This document shows, in pieces, positions 50,338 through 60,816 of a DNA stretch of 64,000 nt. Below the pieces are notes generated by a model. That model worked only from the letters and a program-made list of their open reading frames with translations, was not told where the DNA came from and searched no databases. Numbering within the stretch: the first letter of the stretch is position 1; the number at the start of each line of letters is the position of its first letter. Source of the stretch: Rhizaria sp. SCN 62-66 (Eukaryota; Rhizaria, unplaced); assembly GCA_001724265.1 (NCBI GenBank), contig MEDY01000079.1, positions 62,001-126,000 of the forward strand. The letters run 5' to 3'. The position numbers and the translations under genes are program-made.

Positions 50338-53277
50338 TTAGGCCTTGACGAGCTCGGCAACGACCTTAAAGGCAACGCTGACGGGTACGCCCAGCTTGAG
50401 CACTGCGGAGCGCGTTGCGGCGTTGTTGATCACCACAACCTCGGCCGCAGCCTCGGGCTTCGAGGCCAGGATGAGCTTGGCGGAGCGGACCTTAAAGCCC
50501 TCGGGGACGCCCGCAAAGCTGAGAGTGTCGACGTTGTTGGCGGCCACGGCGCCGTCGAGCGCGGGCGCCACTGGCACGATGCTCGGCAGCGGCGCGCGGT
50601 CCGAGGTAAAGACGATCGTATCGCCCTCCGCGTGTGCGGCGAAGCGCACGTAGACATAGTGGCCCTGCTGGTATTTGTGCGACGCGCCGTCGTCGATGTA
50701 GAGCGAGCCCGCGGCCGCGCGGTCCGCGTCGAGCGCGGCCACGAGCGAGAATGGGTCCAGCGTCATGGCGTTGGTCGAGCGGCGCGGGCGGCGCTGCAGC
50801 GGGACAACGTGGCCGCCGCGGTACAGCACGGGCACGTAGTCAGCCGGCGCGGGCAGAGTGACCTCGCCATCGCTGTCGACGGCCGGGGACGCCACGGGCG
50901 CGAGCGTGGCCGCGTGGAACCACTGCGAGCGCACCACAGCGCCTGCGGCGTTAGTGGTGAGCGGGATGTAGGCCACGACCTCGGTCTTGCCGGGCGCGGT
51001 CACGGGCACGACCATCACGGCGGGGCCAGTCAGGTACGCGCCGTCGCGCGCAAACGTCGCCGGGTCGGCCGGGAACTCATACACGAGCGGGCGCATCGGC
51101 GGCACGCCCGTGGTGTTGGAGAGACGCATCTCGGTGTAGAGGTACGGCAGGTGCGCGTAGCGCTGGCGCACGGCGGCCCGCAGGCGTGACGTGTGCGGCT
51201 CGCCGAAGAGCCATGGCTCGCGCCGCTTGGTCTCGATGTGCGCGTGTGCGCGGAAGAAAGGCGTGAGCACGGCGGCTTGGTACCAGCGCTCGAGCAGCTC
51301 GGCGGTCGGGTTCCCAAAAAAGCCGCCCACGTCGGCGCCGGCGAAAGAGATGCCGCCGACCGAGAGCGAGAGCAGCATCGCCGTCGTGTCGTGCAGGAAT
51401 TCCCACGTGGCGAAGTTGTCGCCGGTCCAGATCGCGCCGACGCGCTGCGTGCCCGCGAAGAGTGCGCGAGAGAGCACGAACGTGCGGTGCGTGGGGATCG
51501 CGGCTCCGGGCACGGGCGAGACCGACACCGCGCCCGCGGGCGCCCAGTCGGGCAGCACCGTGGTGGGCGGCGTCACAACGGCGGCCTGGCGCGCGGCGAG
51601 CCCGTCCTTGTTGGCCATGTGGTAGTAGAGCCCGTAGACGTTATGCACGTCGCGGTGCTCGGCCGCGCCACCGAAGTGCAGCACGTCCTTGGGCATCGTC
51701 ACCTCGGGCCCGCTGAACACGGAGGGCTCGTTCATGTCGTTCCACACGTGCAGCGTGGCGCTGCTGCCCGGGTAGCGGTCCAGCGCGTAGTTCGCCGCCC
51801 ACTCGCTGCGGACCTCGGCGCGCGCGAAGTCGGGGTACACGGACCGGCCGGCCCAGCAGTCGCCCTCGTAGACGTCGCCGCCGGCCACGCGCGTGAGCAG
51901 GTCCTTGTCGCGCAGCTGGCGGTACACGCCGTAGTTGTCGTCCTTCTTGACGTGCGGGTCAATGATGGTGACGAGGTGGCGGCCGTGCTGCGCCAGCTCG
52001 GCCTGCATCGCCACCGGGTCCGGGAACAGCTTGTCGTCCCACGTGAAGTACCGCTTGCCGTCCGTGTGCTCGATGTCGAGCCAGAGAATGTCGTACGGGA
52101 TGTCGTGCGCCTCGAAGCCGGCGTTGACAGCCAGCACGTCCTCGTGCGACTTGTAGTTCCAGCGGCATTGGTGGTACGCCATCGCGAACCGCGGCGGCAG
52201 CGCGGGCAGACCGGTAAGCTTGTGATACTGCGCGGCGAGCGCGGCGGGCGAGGCCGTGGCGAAGAGGAACAAGTCCATCACACCCGTCTCGGCCACCCAG
52301 TGCGTCGCCTCACCAGAGCTCTTAGCTGCGGGCGCCATGACGTCGACCCACATCTCTGACGGGTTCATGAAAAACGCGCCCGCGGTGAGCGGCCGGCGCG
52401 TCGCGCCCTCGCCAACGAGCCCGTGCGCGACGGCCAGCGGCACGGCGCCGTAGAGCGCCATCGGCGAGTCGAGCTTGTGCTCGAACACATCGAGGTTGAA
52501 GAGGCGGTACGGCTCGGTGTACTTGGCGCCGTCGCCGCGCGTGCGCTTGAGCGCGAGCGACGTCGCGTGCTCGGGCAGACCGTAGAGCGCGTCCGCAGCC
52601 GGAAACGTCACGTCGAGCGACACGGCCGTGGGGCCCGAGCGCTTCTTGTCGGTGTGGCCGTCGAAGCGCTCGCTCCACATCTCTTCGGCGTCGCTGGGTA
52701 GGCGCTCGCGACGCTGCTCGAAGCCCAGGAGCTGCTCGCCGTTAACCACGGCCGCAACGACGCCGCCCGACGTAAGCTCCACGCGGAACGGCGCAAAGTG
52801 CACTGTGGCGCAGAGCTGTTGCTGTGCGTCGCAGAGCGTGGCGCTGGCGGCGTCGGTCTTGGTCGTGACGCCCTCGGCCAGGTCTAGCGCGGTCGGGATC
52901 AGCACGTCGCCCAGCGGGACCTCCCAGCGCTTGCCCTTGGCGGCCACCACGGCATCGCCCTCCTCAGCGCGCAGGCGCACGACGCCCGCGGCAAGGAACG
53001 TCAGCGAGGCCTTGAGCGGCGCTACAAACGTCTCGGGCGACTCGCCCTCGTTGACGAGCTCGAACGTCACGCCCGAAGCAGTCTGCATCACAGCGCTACC
53101 CTTAACGGTGTAGTTACTCGGCGCGCGCTCGCGGTTGCGCTTGCAGTAGGCCGTCTGCTGGCACGTGCGGAACTTCTTCTCGTCGACTGCGGCGGAGAAA
53201 CCGAGCAGCATGCTGCAGACGAGAACGAAGAGCGCCAGCCGGCGGGCGCCCATCATCGGTGCGATCTTCAGGGGCAT
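50338..53277 (-). CDS. GANAB: Glucosidase II alpha subunit (glycoside hydrolase family 31)
   Basis: Glucosidase II trims the inner glucoses of N-glycans in the ER, feeding the calnexin cycle. The protein has 979 residues. A signal peptide (RLALFVLVCSMLLGFSAA) precedes FRTCQQTAYCKRNR, a conserved Cys-containing N-terminal segment of the alpha subunit. GH31 motifs are LPPRFAMAYHQCRWNY, DILWLDIEHTDGKRYFTWD, WNDMNEPSVF with nucleophile Asp514, AIWTGDNFATWEF with the likely acid/base Asp, and GADVGGFFGNP. The length matches the eukaryotic alpha subunit (about 940). No HDEL-type signal is present at the C-terminal VAELVKA, as expected if retention depends on the beta subunit. The start is the first of several Met codons (MPLKIAPMMGARR). 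The stop is TAA. Confidence 0.95.
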   Translation of the reverse strand: MPLKIAPMMGARRLALFVLVCSMLLGFSAAVDEKKFRTCQQTAYCKRNRERAPSNYTVKGSAVMQTASGVTFELVNEGESPETFVAPLKASLTFLAAGVVRLRAEEGDAVVAAKGKRWEVPLGDVLIPTALDLAEGVTTKTDAASATLCDAQQQLCATVHFAPFRVELTSGGVVAAVVNGEQLLGFEQRRERLPSDAEEMWSERFDGHTDKKRSGPTAVSLDVTFPAADALYGLPEHATSLALKRTRGDGAKYTEPYRLFNLDVFEHKLDSPMALYGAVPLAVAHGLVGEGATRRPLTAGAFFMNPSEMWVDVMAPAAKSSGEATHWVAETGVMDLFLFATASPAALAAQYHKLTGLPALPPRFAMAYHQCRWNYKSHEDVLAVNAGFEAHDIPYDILWLDIEHTDGKRYFTWDDKLFPDPVAMQAELAQHGRHLVTIIDPHVKKDDNYGVYRQLRDKDLLTRVAGGDVYEGDCWAGRSVYPDFARAEVRSEWAANYALDRYPGSSATLHVWNDMNEPSVFSGPEVTMPKDVLHFGGAAEHRDVHNVYGLYYHMANKDGLAARQAAVVTPPTTVLPDWAPAGAVSVSPVPGAAIPTHRTFVLSRALFAGTQRVGAIWTGDNFATWEFLHDTTAMLLSLSVGGISFAGADVGGFFGNPTAELLERWYQAAVLTPFFRAHAHIETKRREPWLFGEPHTSRLRAAVRQRYAHLPYLYTEMRLSNTTGVPPMRPLVYEFPADPATFARDGAYLTGPAVMVVPVTAPGKTEVVAYIPLTTNAAGAVVRSQWFHAATLAPVASPAVDSDGEVTLPAPADYVPVLYRGGHVVPLQRRPRRSTNAMTLDPFSLVAALDADRAAAGSLYIDDGASHKYQQGHYVYVRFAAHAEGDTIVFTSDRAPLPSIVPVAPALDGAVAANNVDTLSFAGVPEGFKVRSAKLILASKPEAAAEVVVINNAATRSAVLKLGVPVSVAFKVVAELVKA

Positions 53278-54141
53278 TAGAACCCTGGCTCGCGTCTATG
53301 CAAAAGAAAGAAAGGGAGCGGGGACATGTAGAATAGAGGTTAAAAGAGTAAAAGAGTCACATTTCGGAGCAACTCAAGTGGAAGAAGAAGGTGGCCGCGT
53401 CACCTGGATCTACTCCACCGCTTTAGCATGCATGAAATAAGGGCAACTCAGATAGATATGCAACATTTCTAAAATATGTCGTATGATATGACGACCACTC
53501 TGTCTCAAAATACCATTTCTTCACGTATATCTCGATGAGCTTAATTGGAAATCAAAGACTTTAACATGCCCTCGATTCGTCAAAGTCGACTCGAAGGGCC
53601 GGCCGAGTGCGCACGGTCACTTTGTGACTCAGCGACTCCCAAAAACACATCTACAGCGGTCTAAACGACACACATAGAAGTTATGATTTGATATTATATC
53701 TGTCCAGCACTATTTTTGTTTGTTTATAGGTTTTAACACGATCTTGACAATCACGGAACGCCCCGTCGTCGGCCACCTAAGCGCTGAAGAGCTCGTCGAG
53801 ATGTCGTCAATCGTATCTCGTTCAAATTCCGGTGGGATACTGGCCGCGTCGAGAGCTTTCTGAGTCACATCGCTGCTTTCTAATACTAAGGCTTTGCTGT
53901 GGCGCTGCTCAACTCTTCTCTCGGCTTTGCTCAGTCGCCCTCTCGAGATCTTCGTTACCTTTCGCTCGTTGCGCCATGGCAAGTCCACTAGCGGCCGAAT
54001 CTATCACCCTTGTCTCATTTGTCTCGACTCCCACAACGTTGTTTCCCTTCTTGCCACGCAGGGCAGTTTTCTTTTTTATTTAACCTCTCGACGCGTGGAT
54101 TGGTTTGGCCCGACTACTTAGTGGTTTCCGTCGCAGCCAAC
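53278..54141. other. Head-to-head intergenic region with a possible small gene
   Basis: Spacer between the divergent glucosidase II alpha and ABCA genes. It is AT-rich in 53440-53560 and 53640-53730 and pyrimidine-rich just before the ABCA ATG. TATCTCG occurs at 53528-53534 and 53814-53820. A candidate small coding segment is listed separately. Confidence 0.4.
53567..53851 (+). CDS. Candidate small spliced gene (tentative)
   Basis: From ATG 53567 the frame reads MPSIRQSRLEGPAECARS. After a TTTGTTTATAG acceptor-like site near 53729, an open frame reads FNTILTITERPVVGHLSAEE and on to a TGA at 53849-53851. No standard GTACG donor is visible, so the join is a guess. It may instead be ABCA 5' leader sequence. 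There is no family match. Confidence 0.2.
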
Positions 54142-57100
54142 ATGTGGTCCGCCCTCCGTAGCCTCCTGTGGAGCCGGCTCGTGCTGCGCAAGAGGAACTG
54201 GGTCACCAGCGTCCTCGAACTCGTCGTCCCTATGCTAGCCTTCGTCGTCATCTTGTACCCGTTCGCCGTTGACGTGTCGTCCCCGCTGGAGCGCGCGATC
54301 ATCCCCACGGAGCCCATCGACCGCCTAGTGTACCAACAGCGCAGCGTCCTGTCGGTGTTTGTGGAGCCCGAGGCGTTCGCCAAGCCGCTCGCCACGTACC
54401 TCAAGGCCTTCAACATCACGCTGCTCGACGCGCCCAGCCGGAGCGGCTACCTTATCACGCTCGACGTCACTGGCAACAGCGGCTGGACCGCCATCAAGCA
54501 CCCCGATGCCGACGTCCTCGGCCCGACGAGCACCAACGCCCGCGCCAGCGCACACGCCGATCCCATCCGCGCCGCCTTCGCCGCGCGCGCCGTGCGGGCC
54601 TCGCGCCACCGCGCATTGGCACTGCGCAAGTCGACGGCGACTGCGACCGCTGCGACCGCTGCGACCGGTGCAGCCGGTCGCAGCAATGCGGTTCGTCGCG
54701 GCAGCACCGTGCCTCGCGGTGACCTGGCGCCGCGCGACGACGACGCCGAGGACGACAGCGGCAGCAGCGACAGCGGCGGCAGTGACGGCGACAGCGACAG
54801 CGAGAGCGACAGCGGCAGCGGCAGTGGTGACGAGAGCGACAGCGGCAGCGGGGGCGGCAGCGGCGGCGACGACGACGACGACGGCGATGCGGCCGAGAAG
54901 GAGGTCGAAGAGTTCCCGTGGCGCCCCACGTACGCGTACTCGGTGCGTCCGCAGGCGCGCTCGCCGCTGCTCTTCTCGTGGTGGAACGAGCCCTCGTCGC
55001 TCTTCTCCATCTTCCCGCGCACGTACATGGACGCCGACGCGTGCTCAGCGTTCCTGGACTGCGGCAAGGACGCGCGCGGGCCCGGCGTCGAGACGCCCGA
55101 CGCGGCCGCGCGCGGACTCGTCATGTTGCAGCACCTCGTCAACTCGTTTGTGCTCGAGCTCCAGGGCGCGACCGCGCGCGGGCCGTCGTCCACCGCGGCG
55201 CCGGCGGTAAAGCTGAGCAAAGACCAGAAGCTTTCGTTCGTGCCCATGGCGCGCGCCGCGGGCACCGTGCTGCCGTCGACGGCGGGCGAGACTTCTCTGC
55301 TAGCCGCCGTCGCCGTCTTTGTCGCCGTGCTCTGTCTGGCGTCGATGCGGCTCAGCGCGGACCTGTTCAAGTTCCGCCACTCGCGCGGCTTCGACGCGCT
55401 GCGCCTCATGGGCACTGGCCCCGGCCTCGTGTGGTTCGCGACGGCGGCCGTCGCGCTCGTCGTAGTTCTGGGCTCGTCGTTGCTGCTTGCGCTCGCCGCC
55501 ACGGCGCGCGTGTTCCCGCGCACGTCGCTGCTGCACGCCTGGGTCATGTTTCTCGCCATGTGCAGCGCAATCACTGCCTACCTCGCCTGCGGGTCGGTCC
55601 TCGCGCAGCGCTCCAGTCTGCGCCTGCTCGTCGGCGTGCTGGTCAACGCCGTGCTCGTCGCCGCCGTGGGCATCTACAACGCGACCACGCCGACCGCGCG
55701 GCTGTTCGAGAACGTGCCTGACACCGTCACGGCCATGCTGGCCGTGCTGTGGCCGTCCATGGCCGCCGTGCAGATGCTGTCCGCGCTCGTCCGCCTCGAG
55801 GGCTCCGGCGTGGGGCTTATCCTCGAGGCGATCAACACCAACACGCTCGGCGTGTCTTACCTCGTCTACGTGCCCTGCTCTTTCTTCGCCGCGTGGATGT
55901 ACATCGTGCTGGGCGTGTACTGCGACAACGTCTACACGCTCGACCGCAGCATCGCACTGTCGTGGTTCTTCTGCCTCTCGCCCTCGTACTGGTGCGGCAC
56001 GCGCAACAACCGCGCGTCGGGCGTCATCACCAGTCTCTTCGTGGACCGCAACTCGCACGCCATGGTCGGATATCTCGAGGCCGGTGATGACGACGGCGCC
56101 CGCTCCCGCGGCGGCGCCCCGCTCAGCGCCATCGACGACGTCAACCTTGCCACCGGGCCCGGCGCTCCGCAACAGAGCGCAGGCGGTACAGGTGCAGACG
56201 CAGGCGCAGCGGCGGCGGCGGCGCAGGCGGCGAGCCGGGTGGAGCCCGCGCCGCCCGCGCCCGCGGTGCCCGGCTCCAGCGGCGGGCGCCCGTCGACGAC
56301 GGCGGCGACGGCATTCGTGCAGGTCTCCCAGCTGACGTACGTGCCGCCGACGCGCCAGTCTGCGGCGCCCGTGCTGGCGCTGTCCGAAGTGAGCGCCGAC
56401 TTCTACCACGGGCAGATCACGGCCGTGGTCGGCGACAGCGGCGCGGGCAAGACGACGCTGCTCAACGCCGTGGCCGCGCGCATTATGCCGACGAGCGGCA
56501 GCGTGCGAGTGATGGGCACGTCGACGCAGGCCGACGCCGAGAGCGTGCGTGCGACCGTGGGCATCTGCCCGCCCTGGAGCGCGCTCGACCCCGAGCTCAC
56601 CGTCGAGCAGACGCTCGTGCTCTTCGGCGGCATCAAGGGCATCTCGCGCTGGGAGCTGGGCGGCGCGATCGAGTTCATCCTGCAGCTGTACGCGCCCGCG
56701 GCCGGCGGCGCGCCCGCGGACACGGCGCTGCTGCGCGCGACGCCCGTGCGCGCTCTGCGCCACTCGCAGCGCCAGCGCCTCGCAGTCGCCATCGCCCTGC
56801 TGGGCCCCGCGCAGGTGATCCTGCTGGACGAGCCCGCTGAGGGACTCACGGCGCGCGACCGCGCCGGCATGTGGCAGCTGCTGCGCCGCGTCAAGGAGGA
56901 CAAGACGGTGCTGGTGGCCACGCGCCATGTGTCGCAGGCGCTCGAGATCGCGGACCGCGTGCTGGTGCTCTCGCACGGCCAGCTCAGCGTGTGCGGCTCC
57001 CCGCGCTGGCTCGCCGCCAAGCTACACACCGGATACACCATCTCGCTCCGCTACGCCGCCCATAACGCCGCTGCTGCGATTGCTGCTGCTGTCAATGACA

Positions 57101-60100
57101 CTGCCGAGACTGAGAGCAAGGCCGCCACCGCTATTGTTGCGGCGAGCTCGGCGGCGTCTGCGCAGGCGGACATGGCCGCGCTCGTGGCGCAGCTGCGCGA
57201 GAAGTTTCCTGACGTCATCGTCGAGCACGCGCCCGCACCTGCCACTGCTTCCGCCGTTTCTGCCGCTGCTGACGCCGCCGCTGCACCCCCGGGCACTGCC
57301 GCCCAAGAGGAGTCTGCCTCGGCCTCGGCCCCAGCCTCGGCGACGGGGTCGGCGACTGCGCTGGCGCGGCTGTACCTGCCGAGCGCGGCGGCGGGCGACC
57401 TTAACAGCCTGCTGGGCGCCGTTGAGGCCGCGGAGCCGCCCGTGGAGCTGGCGCTGGCGCACCGGTCGCTGCTGCAAGCGGTCCGCGAGACGGCTGCGCT
57501 CGTGCCCGTGGTCACCGACAAGCAGGTCCGCGAGGCGCGCCGCAAGATCCGCATCCGCTCGCTGCTGCTGCGCCGCTCGGAGCACAGCCGCAGCCGCAGC
57601 CGCAGCGAGGCGGCCGCGCGCAAGAAGCCCGGCAAGCCCGCGCGCGGCGCCCACGGCGTGCGCGGCGATGACAACGCCGACGGCGATGACGATGACGAGG
57701 CTGGTAGCGACGGCGCCGACCTCGACCTCGACTACGACTCGGTTGGTAACGGCGACGACTACGATGATGATGATGATGATGACGAGGTCGTGTTCCGCAG
57801 CGGCACCATCCTGCCAGACTCCGACGCCGTCTCCTCGTCATCTGCCTCCGCCGCTGCTGCCGGTGGTGCCGCTGTCCCCGCGCTGCCGGCGCTGCCCGCG
57901 CTGCCGGCGCTGCCCGCGCTGCCGGCGCTGCCCGCGCCGTCGACGCTGTCGTGGCGCATCCCCGGCGCGCGCGCCGCGCCGCAGGCGTACGGGCACTTCG
58001 TCGAGGACGCGGGCGAGGCCAAGGTAGCCACGGCGTGCGCGTCGCCGCCCGCGCACGTGCGCGTGCTGCTGAGCAAACGCGTCAAGACGGGCTGGCGCCT
58101 GGCCCCGCCGGAGCACTTGCTGCTGCTGCTCGTAGGGATCGCCGTGTGCGTGGCCGCCGTGATCATGGGCACGGTGCGTTACCGCAACTTCACCACGCCC
58201 GGGCTGCCGCCGATGCCCAACTCGCTGGCCGAGTCTGTGGGGTCTGACCTGGTGACAGGCCGCTCGCCCGTGCTCGCCATGGGGCCCGCCAACTACCCCG
58301 TGTACACGGCCGTGGACTTCGTCGACTACGCCAACTCGACGGCCACGCGCCCGCTCGTGCGCGGCTTCGCGCTGGGCGAGGAGATGGCCGACGCCGAGGC
58401 CGTCGCCGAGCCCGACGCGCTGGGCATGCAGCCTACGCGCGTGCTCTTCCCTGGCCCGCCCAGCGTGGATGGCATGCAGGACTACCTGCTCGTCAGCGGC
58501 GAGGACCGCCCGTTTGCGCACCAGCGCCTCTTCAGCTACGTCGTCAACAGCGCCGCGGCGTTCCCGGCGCACGAGCAGGAAGACGTCATCCAGACGCAGT
58601 TCGACGTCACAGTCTTTTTCAACACTTCGTCGGTGCTGTCGGTGCCCGCTGCGATCGAGTACTTCGACAACATGCTGCTCAAGGCGTCGCACGCGGCGCG
58701 GCTCGACTCGCGCGTGACGCTGCTGGGCGACGACGCCGCGGGCGCCGACTCGGTGCGCGACGTCGACACGCTGCTGCTGCTGCTTAAGGCGACCAAGGAG
58801 GGCGACACGGTGGCGATGAACCGCGCCGAGCTTGCGACCGTCGTGGACGCGACGGCGCCCGTGCTCATCGGGCTCGCCAACATCCGCTGGTCCGGCATGA
58901 ACGTGCTGGGCAAGACGTGGCACCGCGAGCTGGCCTTCGTCCTGGGGCTGGGGCTCGTGCTGGGCGTGCTGACCAGCTTCACTGCAAACTGGCTCATCCG
59001 CGAACGCGTGTCGGGGCTCAAGGCACGCCAGTACCTCGGCTTCGGCGTCACGCCGCTGGCCTACTGGGCGCCAGTAGTCATGGTCGACGCCGCGTTCCTG
59101 GCCCTTGTCGTCGTGGTGAACCTCTTCCTGCAGACGCTGAGCTACTGGACCGAGAACGCGGTCGGCGTGCTGGCCGTCGTGGGCGTCATCACCGGCACCT
59201 ACCTGCGCAGCTTCATCTCGGCCGCGCCCATGGGCGGGCTGGGGTTCATCTTCCACGTTGCCGCCACCACGTGCTGGATGGCCATGTCCTTCTTCCTCGT
59301 TGACGTGGCCTGGATCGTGCTCGCCGCCGTCGTCGCCGCCGTCTTTGCCGTCGCCGCCGTCGTCTGCGAGCTCATCTCACCCTTCGACACCGTCTCCGCC
59401 AAGAACTGGTGCCCCTACTTCTGCGCCTCGTTCGAAGACACCACGCGCAAGGCTTCCGGTCGCGTCGCCCGCGTCATCGCCGGCGGCGAGGCTTCCCCTG
59501 CTCCCCTCGGCGCTCCCGGCGCTGGCTCTGGCGCTGTTGGCGCTGTGGAGATGACCGCGCTTGGCGAGTCCGCCGCCACCGCTGAGGTGTGGGTGGACCC
59601 GGCTGTGGCGGCCGAGCAGTCGCGTATCGAGCGCTCGCAGTGCGCGGACCCCGTGCGGTTCCCGCTCGTCGTGCGCGACGTACGCATGCGCTCGCGCCGC
59701 GGGCAGCCCGCCGCGCTGAACCACGTCTCGGTTGCCGTGCCGTCGGGCGAGATCCTCGTCGTCGTCGGCTCCGAGGGCTCGGGCAAGACCGCGCTCACCG
59801 AGGTGCTCAGCGGCCACACGTCGCCCAGTGGCGGTGAGGTCTACGTGCGCGGACACGCGCTTAACACGGAGCTGCGCGCGCAAAACTCGTGCGTGTCGAC
59901 CTACGGCAACAAAGACGTCGTCGTGCGCCACGTCGGCTCGCTGCTGCACAGGTCCACCGCGCGCCTAGGCGCGGCCGCCAACGCGTCCTTTGCGGCACGC
60001 TCCCCCGCGGCGGCGGCGCACCGCGACGGGCTGTTCGACGTGCTCACCGGCCGCGAACACGTCGTCATGATCGCGCGGCTGCGCGGCGCGCCCGCCAACG

Positions 60101-60816
60101 CCGAGACGTTCCTCTTCGCCGAGGAAGTGCTCGCGCACATGGGGCTGCTGGGCGTGGCTGACAGCAAGCTGGTCGACTGGTCGCCCGCGTCGCGGCGCCG
60201 CCTTGCGCTTGCGCTCGCGCTGGTAGGCGACCCCGACGTGCTGGTGCTGGACCAGCCCACGCGCGACATGGACGCAGACACCCGCCGCTTCATCTGGCAG
60301 CAGGTGTTGCTTAACCACGGCAGCGGGAGCGGCGGCGCCGAGGAGCGCTCGACGGTGCTGACCACGGACTCGGTCGAGGAGGCCGCGCTCGTCGGTGACC
60401 GGATTGCGCTCATGCACGGCGGCAAGATCCGCGCGCTGGGCACGCCCGCGCGGCTGGCCAAGCTCGCCGCCGCGCTGCTGTGCCTCACGCTGCGGGTCAA
60501 ACCGGGCACGAGCGCGCAGGCCGTGCGCTGGGTCAAGACCGCGTTCCCGGGCGCGAGCGTGATTGAGGACGGATCGGACGCGAGTCTCTCGCCGCGGCTC
60601 GTCTTTACGATCCCCAAGCGCGCCGACGGGCTGTACACGCCCGTGCTGGACGCGCTCGAGGCCAAGCTCGCCAAGCCAGGCGCCGGGACCGACGCGTTCA
60701 TCGTCATCTTCACGCTCTGCGACGCCACGCTCGAGACGCTACTTATGCGCGTTAACACAAGCACCGATGAGGACAACGCCGCGGCCGCCGCAGATGACTT
60801 TGACGACGACGCGTGA
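54142..60816 (+). CDS. Full-length ABCA-type transporter with degenerate second nucleotide-binding domain
   Basis: ABCA proteins move lipids across membranes. The start is ATG 54142 (MWSALRSLLWSRLVLRKRNW), the usual ABCA N-terminal helix and cytosolic elbow; the product is 2,224 residues. The layout is TM1 and a large loop with a poly-acidic Ser/Gly/Asp insertion, five further helices (to about 620), NBD1, an Ala-rich linker, a second TM set (TM7 near 58110, more helices at 58940-59390) and NBD2. NBD1 has Walker A GDSGAGKTT (764), Walker B LLDEP (Asp896 and Glu897) and the H-loop His929, but its signature reads LRHSQ, not LSGGQ. NBD2 has Walker A GSEGSGKTA (1876), Walker B LDQP with Gln2038 where the catalytic Glu belongs, signature WSPAS, and Asp2076 at the H-loop position. 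NBD2 is probably unable to hydrolyse ATP. The stop is TGA. Confidence 0.9.
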   Translation: MWSALRSLLWSRLVLRKRNWVTSVLELVVPMLAFVVILYPFAVDVSSPLERAIIPTEPIDRLVYQQRSVLSVFVEPEAFAKPLATYLKAFNITLLDAPSRSGYLITLDVTGNSGWTAIKHPDADVLGPTSTNARASAHADPIRAAFAARAVRASRHRALALRKSTATATAATAATGAAGRSNAVRRGSTVPRGDLAPRDDDAEDDSGSSDSGGSDGDSDSESDSGSGSGDESDSGSGGGSGGDDDDDGDAAEKEVEEFPWRPTYAYSVRPQARSPLLFSWWNEPSSLFSIFPRTYMDADACSAFLDCGKDARGPGVETPDAAARGLVMLQHLVNSFVLELQGATARGPSSTAAPAVKLSKDQKLSFVPMARAAGTVLPSTAGETSLLAAVAVFVAVLCLASMRLSADLFKFRHSRGFDALRLMGTGPGLVWFATAAVALVVVLGSSLLLALAATARVFPRTSLLHAWVMFLAMCSAITAYLACGSVLAQRSSLRLLVGVLVNAVLVAAVGIYNATTPTARLFENVPDTVTAMLAVLWPSMAAVQMLSALVRLEGSGVGLILEAINTNTLGVSYLVYVPCSFFAAWMYIVLGVYCDNVYTLDRSIALSWFFCLSPSYWCGTRNNRASGVITSLFVDRNSHAMVGYLEAGDDDGARSRGGAPLSAIDDVNLATGPGAPQQSAGGTGADAGAAAAAAQAASRVEPAPPAPAVPGSSGGRPSTTAATAFVQVSQLTYVPPTRQSAAPVLALSEVSADFYHGQITAVVGDSGAGKTTLLNAVAARIMPTSGSVRVMGTSTQADAESVRATVGICPPWSALDPELTVEQTLVLFGGIKGISRWELGGAIEFILQLYAPAAGGAPADTALLRATPVRALRHSQRQRLAVAIALLGPAQVILLDEPAEGLTARDRAGMWQLLRRVKEDKTVLVATRHVSQALEIADRVLVLSHGQLSVCGSPRWLAAKLHTGYTISLRYAAHNAAAAIAAAVNDTAETESKAATAIVAASSAASAQADMAALVAQLREKFPDVIVEHAPAPATASAVSAAADAAAAPPGTAAQEESASASAPASATGSATALARLYLPSAAAGDLNSLLGAVEAAEPPVELALAHRSLLQAVRETAALVPVVTDKQVREARRKIRIRSLLLRRSEHSRSRSRSEAAARKKPGKPARGAHGVRGDDNADGDDDDEAGSDGADLDLDYDSVGNGDDYDDDDDDDEVVFRSGTILPDSDAVSSSSASAAAAGGAAVPALPALPALPALPALPALPAPSTLSWRIPGARAAPQAYGHFVEDAGEAKVATACASPPAHVRVLLSKRVKTGWRLAPPEHLLLLLVGIAVCVAAVIMGTVRYRNFTTPGLPPMPNSLAESVGSDLVTGRSPVLAMGPANYPVYTAVDFVDYANSTATRPLVRGFALGEEMADAEAVAEPDALGMQPTRVLFPGPPSVDGMQDYLLVSGEDRPFAHQRLFSYVVNSAAAFPAHEQEDVIQTQFDVTVFFNTSSVLSVPAAIEYFDNMLLKASHAARLDSRVTLLGDDAAGADSVRDVDTLLLLLKATKEGDTVAMNRAELATVVDATAPVLIGLANIRWSGMNVLGKTWHRELAFVLGLGLVLGVLTSFTANWLIRERVSGLKARQYLGFGVTPLAYWAPVVMVDAAFLALVVVVNLFLQTLSYWTENAVGVLAVVGVITGTYLRSFISAAPMGGLGFIFHVAATTCWMAMSFFLVDVAWIVLAAVVAAVFAVAAVVCELISPFDTVSAKNWCPYFCASFEDTTRKASGRVARVIAGGEASPAPLGAPGAGSGAVGAVEMTALGESAATAEVWVDPAVAAEQSRIERSQCADPVRFPLVVRDVRMRSRRGQPAALNHVSVAVPSGEILVVVGSEGSGKTALTEVLSGHTSPSGGEVYVRGHALNTELRAQNSCVSTYGNKDVVVRHVGSLLHRSTARLGAAANASFAARSPAAAAHRDGLFDVLTGREHVVMIARLRGAPANAETFLFAEEVLAHMGLLGVADSKLVDWSPASRRRLALALALVGDPDVLVLDQPTRDMDADTRRFIWQQVLLNHGSGSGGAEERSTVLTTDSVEEAALVGDRIALMHGGKIRALGTPARLAKLAAALLCLTLRVKPGTSAQAVRWVKTAFPGASVIEDGSDASLSPRLVFTIPKRADGLYTPVLDALEAKLAKPGAGTDAFIVIFTLCDATLETLLMRVNTSTDEDNAAAAADDFDDDA
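57882..57938 (+). repeat. Tandem 18-bp repeat encoding LPALPA units
   Basis: About three copies of an 18-bp GC-rich unit are read directly, coding for repeated Leu-Pro-Ala in the linker of the ABCA protein between NBD1 and the second membrane domain. Confidence 0.85.
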
